A stretch of DNA of 40,372 nucleotides from JAJPGZ01 sp038229295 (GTDB taxonomy: Bacteria; Verrucomicrobiota; Verrucomicrobiia; Chthoniobacterales; UBA10450), in assembly GCA_038229295.1 (NCBI GenBank), contig JBBROO010000027.1, positions 1-40,372 of the forward strand, in the 5' to 3' direction. Numbering within the stretch: the stretch's first letter is position 1; the number at the start of each line of letters is the position of its first letter. Both the position numbers and the translations under genes were made by a program. Shown here piece after piece: positions 15,865 to 23,900 of the stretch. The notes beneath the pieces are model-generated. The model saw only the letters and a program-made list of their open reading frames with translations. It was not told the origin of the DNA and ran no database searches.

Positions 15865-16392
15865 TTAATGCGCGAGCGCGCCCAGCGCGAGAAACACGCA
15901 GCCGACCGCGCCGAAGATCAAACTCACGATCCAGAATCGGCGCTTGTGCGTTAGGGCGGAAATCGCCGCCACCGCGATCGCAATTTGAAACATGGTCACG
16001 CCCCGCGCGAAAACTTCGTGTCGATGAAAATTTGCCTTCGCTTCGTTCTGCTTTGCTTCCGCTTCCTTTTTAATTTCCGCCTGCTCCTCTTCGTAGCGCG
16101 CGACTTTGGCGCGATCTTTTTCATCCGGCGCCGGCGCGAGCCCGATCTTCGCGTCGAGCACCGAGGCCTTGATGCTTTTTGCCTGGTAATAGTTCCATTG
16201 GTCCGACGCTTCGATCTGGCTCATCATCGCTTCGTTAGCGTGTTTGCCGGAAAGTAATCCGGCAATCGCCGCGAGAACAGCGAGCACGGCCGTGCTCAGG
16301 GCCACCCATGAAATCCACGTTTCCCCGCTGTGTTGGGCCGTGTGATGCACATGCTCGTGCAAATGTTCCAAAGGAACTTCGGCCTCCTCCAT
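15865..16392 (-). CDS. DUF4337 membrane protein
   Basis: A 175-residue protein of the DUF4337 type, function unknown. The N-terminus is acidic and His-rich (LEHLHEHVHHTAQHS), followed by a membrane helix (VALSTAVLAVLAAIAGLLSG). The family-typical SDQWNYYQAKSIK comes next, then a charged helical hairpin (about residues 85-120), and two closing membrane helices (FQIAIAVAAISALT and FWIVSLIFGAVGCVFLALGAL). It heads the operon that continues with ruvC, from which it is separated by four bases. A decamer copy lies 12 bases before its start (16404-16413). Confidence 0.8.
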   Translation of the reverse strand: MEEAEVPLEHLHEHVHHTAQHSGETWISWVALSTAVLAVLAAIAGLLSGKHANEAMMSQIEASDQWNYYQAKSIKASVLDAKIGLAPAPDEKDRAKVARYEEEQAEIKKEAEAKQNEAKANFHRHEVFARGVTMFQIAIAVAAISALTHKRRFWIVSLIFGAVGCVFLALGALAH

Positions 16393-16446
16393 TGGCTCAG
16401 TGTAAGATCGACATCTACCCGTTCAAGACCGGAATCTAACGTCGGC

Positions 16447-16545
16447 GTTGTAGCTGCCGCCGTCTCTGGCGGCAGAATTATAATACGTCTGCTGTCTCCG
16501 CGGCAGAATCACGCGCCTGCCGCCAGTGACGGCGGCAGCTACAAC
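16447..16545. repeat. Paired REP-like units in inverted orientation
   Basis: Two 29-base units (16447-16475 and 16517-16545) face each other with one mismatch and 41 bases between them. Each unit also folds on itself (CTGCCGCC/GGCGGCAG). They sit between divergent genes. A third unit is at 11606-11634. The pattern resembles BIME-type paired REPs, usually mobilised by a REP-associated transposase, none of which is visible here. Confidence 0.85.
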
Positions 16546-16608
16546 ATCCAGCGCGATTTGCAGAATCGACAAGCTGCGTAACCGGGCGTTTATTCAGTCT
16601 CAATTCCG

Positions 16609-17307
16609 ATGAGCGACACCTGCGTTTGCCAAATCTGCCAGAAAACGAAATCGCCCACGCAGGGCCAGATCGCCGAATTAGTTAGGCCCTCGCTGCACGA
16701 GTTCATGAAGAAACGCCACCCGCAATGGGACGGCACCGGCTTTGTTTGCTTCGACGACATCGGCGACAGCCGCCAGGAATACGTCAAAGCCGTTTTGCAG
16801 GACGAGCTCGGCGAACTCTCCACCCTCGACAACGAAGTCGTCGAGAGCCTGCGCCAGCACGAGATCGTCTCCAGCAACATCGAGAAGCAATTCGAAAAGA
16901 AGCTGACCTTTGGCGAACGCCTCTCCGATCACATCGCCGAGTTCGGCGGCAGTTGGCGATTCATCATCACCTTCGGCGGCATCCTCGTCGTCTGGATCAT
17001 CATCAACGGCATCGTCTTCGCCACGCGCGCGTTCGATCCCTACCCGTTCATCCTCCTCAATCTCATTCTCTCAACCTTGGCCGCGCTCCAGGCGCCCGTC
17101 ATCATGATGAGTCAAAATCGCGCCGAAGCGCGCGATCGATTACGCGGCGAGAACGATTACAAAATCAATCTCAAAGCCGAGCTCGAAATCCGGCACCTGC
17201 ACGAAAAGATCGATCACCTTTTGCGCCGGCAATACAATCGGCTCTTTGAGATTCAACAGATCCAGATTGAATTGCTCGAAGAGCTCGGGCGAAAACGGGA
17301 ACTGTAG
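16609..17307 (+). CDS. DUF1003 membrane protein
   Basis: A 232-residue inner-membrane protein of the DUF1003 family (function not established). The N-terminal part has two Cys pairs (CVCQICQK) and a cytosolic region with KRHPQWDG. The DUF1003 core begins FGERLSDHIAEFGGSWRFI, with two membrane helices (FGGILVVWIIINGIVF and PFILLNLILSTLAALQAPVI) and the signature MMSQNRAEARDRLR-x-x-DY. The C-terminal helix carries RRQYNRLFEIQQIQ. The last 84 bases of the gene are repeated at 18057-18140, beyond the inserted toxin-antitoxin pair. Confidence 0.85.
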   Translation: MSDTCVCQICQKTKSPTQGQIAELVRPSLHEFMKKRHPQWDGTGFVCFDDIGDSRQEYVKAVLQDELGELSTLDNEVVESLRQHEIVSSNIEKQFEKKLTFGERLSDHIAEFGGSWRFIITFGGILVVWIIINGIVFATRAFDPYPFILLNLILSTLAALQAPVIMMSQNRAEARDRLRGENDYKINLKAELEIRHLHEKIDHLLRRQYNRLFEIQQIQIELLEELGRKREL

Positions 17308-17310
17308 GGG

Positions 17311-17326
17311 CCGCTGTCCTCAGCGG
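17311..17326. repeat. Short hairpin after the DUF1003 gene
   Basis: CCGCTG-TCCT-CAGCGG, a perfect six-base-pair stem four bases after the stop. There is no T-run, so it is a weak terminator at best. Confidence 0.4.
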
Positions 17327-17411
17327 CAGGACCGAGGAAGGAATTGTCGATCTTAGCAAACAAGTCTTATCCACGCTGGAAAGTCTGAGAGCGCGAAGCT
17401 AGATTTCACAC

Positions 17412-17702
17412 ATGCCGGAACGGGAAGTTATTTTGCGATGTTTGCGTGCGGCGCTGCCGGAGCTGCAAAAGGAATTTCCATTGCGACGTCTGGCCTTGTT
17501 TGGATCGATCGTGCGCGATGATGCCACTCCCGCGAGCGATGTTGATGTTCTGGCCGAGGTAGAGCCATCGATCGGCCTCGCCTTCGTTACCCTGGCGGAG
17601 CGACTCGAGGCCCTAACGAATCGCCGGATCGACCTCGTTTCTCGCCGCGCGATCAAACCGTCGCTTTGGAAGATCATCGAACCCGAACTCGTCGATGTCT
17701 AA
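17412..17702 (+). CDS. MntA-type minimal nucleotidyltransferase (antitoxin)
   Basis: A 96-residue minimal nucleotidyltransferase of the MNT/HEPN toxin-antitoxin class. The catalytic motif is LFGSIVRDDATPASDVDVL, with GS and the two Asp of DVD. The third acidic position lies in RIDLVSRR. In characterised pairs MntA transfers AMP groups to the HEPN toxin and silences it. The gene overlaps hepT by eight bases, the usual antitoxin-first order. The pair is bracketed by two copies of the DUF1003 gene end, marking it as an insert. Confidence 0.85.
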   Translation: MPEREVILRCLRAALPELQKEFPLRRLALFGSIVRDDATPASDVDVLAEVEPSIGLAFVTLAERLEALTNRRIDLVSRRAIKPSLWKIIEPELVDV

Positions 17703-18030
17703 ACGCGAGCCGAAGATTCTCCTCGACGATATCCAGCTCGCGATTGCGAAGATCGAGCGCTATACGGCCGGCCTCGATCGCGCCGCATTTCTGGGTGATG
17801 AAAAGACGATCGATGCGGTTGTTCGTAATCTCGAGATCATTGGAGAAGCGGTGAGACAACTACCTAACGAATGGAAAGATCGACATCCCGCGGTCGTGTG
17901 GTCTCAAATTGCCGGCATGCGCAATCGCATCGTGCATGACTACATGGCTGTCGATCTTGAGATCGTCTGGAACATCCTGCAGAAGTCGCTACCAGATTTC
18001 CGGAGCAAACTCGCGGGAATTGCGCCTTGA
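17695..18030 (+). CDS. HepT-like (HEPN, DUF86) RNase toxin
   Basis: A 111-residue HEPN-domain protein. The RX4HXY ribonuclease motif is present as R-NRIV-H-D-Y within GMRNRIVHDYMAVD. Other family marks are LDDIQLAIAKIERYT and NLEIIGEAVRQLP. HepT toxins cleave RNA unless modified by the paired MntA. Two decamer copies (17876-17885, 17949-17958, opposite orientations) and one CCTAAC word lie in this gene, so it looks long resident in this or a related genome rather than newly arrived from a distant donor. Confidence 0.87.
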   Translation: MSKREPKILLDDIQLAIAKIERYTAGLDRAAFLGDEKTIDAVVRNLEIIGEAVRQLPNEWKDRHPAVVWSQIAGMRNRIVHDYMAVDLEIVWNILQKSLPDFRSKLAGIAP

Positions 18031-18056
18031 TAATGCTTGCCTCTCTCGTTCTCCTC

Positions 18057-18140
18057 CGCCGGCAATACAATCGTCTGTTCGAGATTCAACAGATCCAGAT
18101 TGAATTGCTCGAAGAGCTCGGGCGAAAACGGGAACTCTAG
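18057..18140 (+). pseudogene. Extra copy of the 3' end of the DUF1003 gene
   Basis: The 84 bases match 17224-17307 with four differences. All four are silent when read in the gene's frame, so both copies encode the same last 27 residues, ending ELLEELGRKREL and a TAG stop. There is no gene body upstream of this copy; the toxin gene ends 26 bases before it. Silent-only divergence suggests this end came from a functional allele in a related strain. Confidence 0.88.
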
Positions 18141-18209
18141 ATGTTTTTGGGCAGCCAATTTCTTGCTTCGATTTAGATAGGCCGAATATTTCGGCCTCAT
18201 ACTCGTTAG

Positions 18210-18464
18210 ATGGTTGTGACCATTATTCGGTTTTACTGGCGTTTGATAGCCGCGTGCGCCCTTATTCTCGCGCTGATTTGGTCCCTCACGGTTGCCGTGT
18301 TCGTTTTTCTAAGTGCCCTTTTCCCGGGAGAAGATCACGACTTTGAGGGTCCAGGCGTCTACGTCGTAGTCGGAGGTTATCTCTTCTTCGCGTTCCTTTC
18401 TGGATTTTTGCTCTGGCGATACAGGCGCTGGTTTCTCACAGGCCCACACGAAAAAGACGTTTGA
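18210..18464 (+). CDS. Gene-cassette protein, two membrane helices (84 aa)
   Basis: I do not recognise a family. The 84-residue protein has two membrane helices, about residues 10-36 (LIAACALILALIWSLTVAVF) and 50-69 (VYVVVGGYLFFAFLSGFLLW), joined by an acidic loop (PGEDHDFEGPG) and ending in a short charged tail. The ATG is part of the core site GTTAGATG (18205-18212), so the cassette has no leader at all. An attC follows 31 bases after the stop. It carries no decamer copy. It would have to be expressed from an upstream promoter, possibly that of the toxin-antitoxin pair. Confidence 0.65.
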   Translation: MVVTIIRFYWRLIAACALILALIWSLTVAVFVFLSALFPGEDHDFEGPGVYVVVGGYLFFAFLSGFLLWRYRRWFLTGPHEKDV

Positions 18465-18495
18465 GATTACAGTCTCCTGCCATGCGACGCTCACC

Positions 18496-18591
18496 ATCTA
18501 ACCAATCGATGAAGCCAACGGCCCCATTGGGAAGTAAGTTCAGCGACTTTGCCACGACACCCTGCCGTGGCTTATCTCTTTCTCGTTAGGC
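18496..18591 (+). other. attC recombination site of the solitary cassette
   Basis: Bounded by ATCTAAC (18496-18502, RYYYAAC) and GTTAGGC (18585-18591, GTTRRRY), 96 bases long. CTAAC pairs with GTTAG and AAGCCA (18512-18517) pairs with TGGCTT (18568-18573), the expected R and L box pairing. The left crossover of the cassette is at 18205/18206. The right box reads into the pbpC 3' flank, so the ancestral target was a CTCGTTAGGC word. Confidence 0.82.
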
Positions 18592-18602
18592 AATGGCAGG
18601 AA

Positions 18603-20804
18603 CTAATCCACTGAAATAACTTCTTCGGCGGTCCCGGCGGCACTTACGGCACGCAATTTCCATTCGCCCGGAGCGAGCGGCCAAAAGAAACGTCCATCGT
18701 GTTGCGGCGATTGCGGCGCGTCGTTCACGAACCATTTCACGCCCTGGCCGAGCGTAGCGGTCAGCTCGATCATTTGTTGTGTGCGCGGCAGTGCCGGATC
18801 GATTTCATAACGCGCGTTCGCAATCGGATTGGTGATGCGCGCGTCGGTGCGCACTTGCGCGCCGCGGGTGTTGTTGTTGCTCGCGCACCAGCCGGCGTAT
18901 TCGGATGGCAATAATAATTTCCCGTCGCTCGAAAACCAATCGGACGAATCCTCTTTCGGCTCAGTCCCTTTCAGAAACAACTCGCTCGTTGTCGATCCTC
19001 TGCTCGCGACGCCTGTCGGAGTCGTGAAACGCGACGGAAGCAATCCTGTTTCCATGCAAACTTCGCGTCGAATCAGATTCTCATTCTCTTCCGGCGGATC
19101 GAGCGGATGATCGCGCTGCAATAATTCTCGCATCATCGCCGCCCACAACGGCGTGGCCGAACGGACCGCAAACGTGTCGCGCATCGGACGGCCATTAAAA
19201 TTTCCGGCCCAAACTGCCACCGTATGTTCTTTGTCGAAGCCAACGGTCCATGCGTCGCGAAACCCGCTGCTCGTTCCGGTCTTGACGGCGACGCGTTGAT
19301 AGAACGCGAGGGGTGAATGCGCGCCGAAACTTTTTTCGCGCGCGCGATTGTCGCACAGAATGTCGGTGATGATGACGGTCGCTTCGCGCGACGCGATCGC
19401 TTTCATCGGATGATGTTCGCTCGCCAAAAATTTCGCTCGCATGGCCACTCCGCCACGCGCGAGACCTGCGTACGCGCCGGCAAGATCGACAAGACGAATG
19501 TCGGCGTTGCCTAAAACGAATCCGGCGCCGTAGTCGTTTAAACCGCGCGGGAAATCGAAACCCCATTTTCCCAATTCAAAAAAAGTCTGGCGCGCGCCGA
19601 GCTGACTGAGCGTGAAAACCGCCGGCACATTGAGCGAGCACCCGAGCGCTTCGCGCAGGCGCACCGGCCCGAGATAGCGGTGATTGTAATTTTGCGGATC
19701 GTAATCGGCGTACTCATCGCGGATCGCGTCGGCCGTGTCGGGCAACAAACTCGCGGCCGTGAGTAGATGTCGATCTAAAGCGCTCAGATAAACGAACGGT
19801 TTCAAGGTCGATCCACAACTGCGCGCGCGCGTGGCGCCGTTGACCTGACTCGTCGCGTAGTTTTCCGAGCCAACCATCGCGCGCACCGCGCCGGTCTCGT
19901 TTTCCACAATGACGAGCGCGGCCTGCGCGATGTCGTAACGATTCAACGCGCGCAAATGAGCGCGCACAAATCGCTCCGCCGTGTTTTGCAAATCGAGGTC
20001 GAGCGATGTGCGCACGACTCCGCGTATGGATGGATGTTGCTTGATCACCGCATCGACAAAGTGTGGTGCAAGCCGTGGCGGATCGAACCGGCGCGCAAGC
20101 GGCGGTGATTGCGCGAGCAAAGTTTCTTGTTCGCCGCTGATTACTCCCAACTGCGCGAGGCGCGCGAGTGAACGCTGATATTTTCGGGTCGCTTGTTCGG
20201 CGTGCGTCCACGGATTAAATCGCGTCGGCGCTTGCGGCAAACCGGCGAGATAAATCGACTCGGCCAGTGTGAGATCGCGCGCCGACTTGCCGAAATAGGC
20301 GCGCGCGGCTGCTTCCGGGCCGAGACGACGATTGGCGTAACTGCTGCGATTCAAATACTCCGCGAGAATGCGCTCCTTCGACCAACGCCGTTCGATCTTC
20401 CAGGCGAGGACAGTCTCGCGAATTTTGCCAAACCAACTGCGACGATGTCGATCTAACGAAAGTTTCGCCAACTGTTGAGTGATTGTCGATCCACCGGAAA
20501 TGATGCGATGCGATTTCAGATCGCGCGCGCATGCGGCCGCGGCCGCGCGCCAGTCAACGCCGCTGTGTTTGTAAAAGCGATGGTCTTCCAGCGCGACCGT
20601 GATCTGCGGGAGCCATTTGCCCATCTCGACGATTGGTCGCGGAAATTGTGCGCGCGCTTCCGGCGATGCGATCTCGGCGATCTCGCGCCCGCGGCAATCC
20701 AGCAAGACCAATGTGCCGGCGAGCGGTCGCTCCAGTTCGTTAGGCAAGGGCGACCACCAGATCGACATCGTCACGCCGACAATGGTGAAAGTTAAGATCG
20801 ACAC
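18603..20804 (-). CDS. pbpC: Penicillin-binding protein 1C (start uncertain)
   Basis: Bifunctional peptidoglycan synthase. The glycosyltransferase domain has EDHRFYKHSGVDW and ISGGSTITQQLAK. The transpeptidase domain has SxxK as STLK in SCGSTLKPF, SxN as SLN, and KTGTS. A C-terminal BiPBP_C domain of about 90 residues ends the protein. The frame is open to 21074, but the upstream part translates a 122-base hairpin element. A GTG at 20804 gives VSILTFTIVGVTMSIWW, a good membrane anchor, and 733 residues, so I prefer it. The gene follows the alpha-2-macroglobulin gene, the widely conserved yfhM-pbpC pairing: the macroglobulin is thought to trap proteases while PBP1C repairs the wall. Confidence 0.87.
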   Translation of the reverse strand: MSILTFTIVGVTMSIWWSPLPNELERPLAGTLVLLDCRGREIAEIASPEARAQFPRPIVEMGKWLPQITVALEDHRFYKHSGVDWRAAAAACARDLKSHRIISGGSTITQQLAKLSLDRHRRSWFGKIRETVLAWKIERRWSKERILAEYLNRSSYANRRLGPEAAARAYFGKSARDLTLAESIYLAGLPQAPTRFNPWTHAEQATRKYQRSLARLAQLGVISGEQETLLAQSPPLARRFDPPRLAPHFVDAVIKQHPSIRGVVRTSLDLDLQNTAERFVRAHLRALNRYDIAQAALVIVENETGAVRAMVGSENYATSQVNGATRARSCGSTLKPFVYLSALDRHLLTAASLLPDTADAIRDEYADYDPQNYNHRYLGPVRLREALGCSLNVPAVFTLSQLGARQTFFELGKWGFDFPRGLNDYGAGFVLGNADIRLVDLAGAYAGLARGGVAMRAKFLASEHHPMKAIASREATVIITDILCDNRAREKSFGAHSPLAFYQRVAVKTGTSSGFRDAWTVGFDKEHTVAVWAGNFNGRPMRDTFAVRSATPLWAAMMRELLQRDHPLDPPEENENLIRREVCMETGLLPSRFTTPTGVASRGSTTSELFLKGTEPKEDSSDWFSSDGKLLLPSEYAGWCASNNNTRGAQVRTDARITNPIANARYEIDPALPRTQQMIELTATLGQGVKWFVNDAPQSPQHDGRFFWPLAPGEWKLRAVSAAGTAEEVISVD

Positions 20805-20841
20805 GGTAAGCGCGATGCGTTTCTCGGCGCGGGTGCAGGAA

Positions 20842-20963
20842 TTCCGGGGAGCACAGGCTGCCAGCCTGTAGTCGTCGGCAGCTTGCCGACGACATTCCCA
20901 GCGTCGAAGAACTTTTCGGCAGGCTGCCGAAAAGGACAGGCTGGCAGCCTGTGCTCCCCGGAA
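20842..20963. repeat. Three-hairpin (cloverleaf-like) repeat element
   Basis: A perfect 28-base terminal inverted repeat (20842-20869 with 20936-20963) encloses two perfect hairpins: GTCGTCGGCA/TGCCGACGAC (20871-20893) and CTTTTCGGCA/TGCCGAAAAG (20912-20934), each with a three-base loop. It lies 23 bases after the macroglobulin stop and just before pbpC, where it could act as an RNA processing or attenuation structure. The shape suggests a mobile non-coding element. Confidence 0.9.
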
Positions 20964-20986
20964 AAAAGTGGAAAACCTTTCGCGCA

Positions 20987-23900
20987 TTATTCGCCGGCGA
21001 TTACGCATACGCTCGAGGGCGAGAGTCCGGAGAAACGGCTGTCGTACATCGGCACCACTTGCGTGGCCGGCCATCGGAACGTGCCCGCGGCAGTCGCGCG
21101 CGCCAGCACCGAGTAAACACCCGAGCCCGGCGCGAACGTGTCAAAATAAAGCAACGTCGCGCGATCGCGCATTTCCGAGTGCGAAAGATCGAGAATGTGA
21201 TCACCCGGATCAGTCGGTGGCATTTCGAAAAATTTTGCAATGCCAGCCAGATTCGGGTTAACGACTTCAAGACCGGCCGGCAACGCATCTTCGAGCGCAA
21301 CGTAGCTTTGCAACTTCCGTGTTTGGATTCGGTAGGTGACCAAAAGTTGATCGCCGAGTTTGTAAGGCGCGCCAGCTGCGCCGGTTCGCTTTGCCTCCGT
21401 CATATTTCGCACGACGCGTTCGATGCGAAATCCGCGATCGACCCGATCGGTATCGATTTGGTCGGTGGAATACTCGGCCTGCATCAAAAAGGCCAGCGCG
21501 GCTTTGTTCAGCCCGTTGACCAAAAGTTGATTGTCGATCTTGCGATCAAGCCACGCGACTGAGCGGCCATTTTTTGAAGCCGCACCTTTCGGCTCGGCGC
21601 TATTGACCGCTTCCGCTTTTTCCGCGCCGACCATCGATTTGAATGCGAGCAGCAACCAAAGATTTTCCTGGGTCGAAAGCGACGCCGACGAATCCATCAA
21701 CTTGAGCATTTGGTCGCGAATGCCTTGTTTCTTTTGCGCGACGTAAAATTTTGGCGCAATGGTATCGAACGCGAGCGCGCGGATGGCTTCCGCGCGCGTC
21801 ATCGAGCCGAGCGTCTTCGGATTAAACGCGCGCTCCTTCATCGGCACGTCGATTTCCTTGAGCAATTGCTCTTTCTCCTTCGCCATGATGTCTTGTCGAT
21901 GTAACGCCAGCGCGAGCAAGGCGCGGCCTTCATCACCGGCGTCGTTGCGCCGCAAATAAAGTTCGTGCGCGACCGATTTGAGATCGTCCGTGGTTTCGTA
22001 CTGCGTCAGGACGAAGAGCGCGAAAGTTTTGTCGAACGACGTCGACGCAATTTCGCCATTCACAATTTTCTTGAGCGCGCCGGCAAGTTTGTCGCGCAAT
22101 CCTTCGGGCGCTTGCAAACCGGCGTTGACCGATTCGTTCACCGCCCAAAACGCTTCACAAGTCACAAATGAATTGCCAGTGTCGCCTCCCGGCCAATAGG
22201 GCAATCGTCCATCGGTGAGCAGCGAATCGTTAAACTGCTTCATCCCGCGCTCGAGAATTTCTTTGTATTCCGCATAGCGCTCGGTCGCGTCCGGCAAATA
22301 CGCGAGCAGGTCGCCGAGAAAACTGTATCCGAGAAGTTTGCTCGAGATCTGATCGAAACAGCCGTGCGGATATTCCAGAATCACGGGAAGCCCGGCGATC
22401 TTCGGCAGCCAGGGAGAAGTGGAAACGGTAACGTTGAGTTTGCCGCGGCCATGTTTCCAATCGTTAGGCATTTTCGCCTGCGCATCGAATTGCGGCCCGG
22501 TGAACGGACCGGCCACGCTTTCTTTGCGCACGATCGTCGGCGGCTGCACCGGCAACGTGATTTCCATCGCGTCGGAGATTTTCGGATCCGATTTGGCCAC
22601 GACCTCGAAACGAATTTTTGCCGGCGCAAGATCGACATCTTCAACCCTGGCTTTGAACCGGAACACAGTCGGCGCGTCCTTTTTCGCCGTTTGCTTTGCC
22701 GTCCCGTCAGCGATCAATTTGCAGCGCGCGTCCGTCACACAACGCACGGAGACTTCTTCCGAATCGGCAAAGTTCTGTTGCACGACCGCACGCAATTCCA
22801 CTTCGTCGCGATCGCGCAAAAATCGCGGCAACGCCGCATTGATGAGCAACGGTTTGGAAACTTTAACCGTCGCAGTGGCGTCGCCGCCGAATTGATGCGC
22901 TTTAGTTTGGCCGACTGCGACGACGCGATAAGTCGTCAGGTTATCGGGCGCGGTGAAATTGAATTCCGCTTTCCCATCCGCGCCCGTTTTCAAACTCCCC
23001 TGCCAAAACGCGAGCGTCTTAAATTCCTTCCGCACATTGGTCACGTTCGGCATCGTCTCTTCGCCGCCGCCACCGATGATGAATCCCTTTTGGGTCAAGC
23101 TCGGCAGTTTGATTTCTTCGATGAAGCGCTGAAGTGATTGGTAGCTGCGGACGGCGAACGGATTTCGCCGATAAAAGTCCGTGAGAATGCCCGGCAATTT
23201 CCAGTCGCCCAATTTCAAAACCGCGTCGTCCACCGCAAACACCGCAAGATCGACATCTCCAACCGGTTTGTTTTCGGAAGTGACGCGCAGGTCGCCGCGA
23301 ACATTTTCACCGGGCTTCACCGCGGCACTCGCGAGATGCGCATCGATTTTCAATTCGCGCTCCGGCCGGCGCACTTCGATTTCCGAAGTGGCAAAACGCT
23401 CGCGCGGCAATTCCGTTTTGCCGCCGGGCTTGGTCAGGTAAATCGAAACGGTCGCATTCGGTGCGTATTCTTTTTTAATCGGCAACTCGATGCGGCTCGC
23501 ATTTCCGGCGAGCGGAACCAGCAGCGTGTCCAGAATCGAATCCGTCTCGACTGAAACCCACGCGACGCCGCCGAATGGCGCCTGGATCGACAAGACCGCT
23601 TTGTCGCCGGGCGTAAATGCTCCCGTGCGGTGCTCGATCTTGAAACTAGTTTCGTTTTGCACGGGCAGCTCGGCCGGCTCTTCGCCGGTCACCGTGGTTT
23701 CGTCACTAACGAGCACCGCTTTCTTTTCCGGCGCGCTCGCGGCCACGACATAGCGACCGGTCTCGTTAACCGGCATAACAAATTCGGACGGCGTTTTTAC
23801 TTCCTGCGATGCGACTTTCGCGAATTGATCGCTGTTGCGATATCGAAATACGAACGGTGCAATCTGTTCCTTCACCGTCTTGGTTGTGACGTGGAAAAGA

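Noticed and set aside
18119..18211. An attC ending at GTTAGAT 18205-18211
   Set aside because: There is only a GGCCGAA/TTCGGCC hairpin and no left core box, so 18205 is taken as a simple insertion junction.
20805..21074. N-terminal extension of PBP1C to 21074
   Set aside because: It would translate the three-hairpin element and overlap the macroglobulin gene; the membrane anchor begins near 20804.
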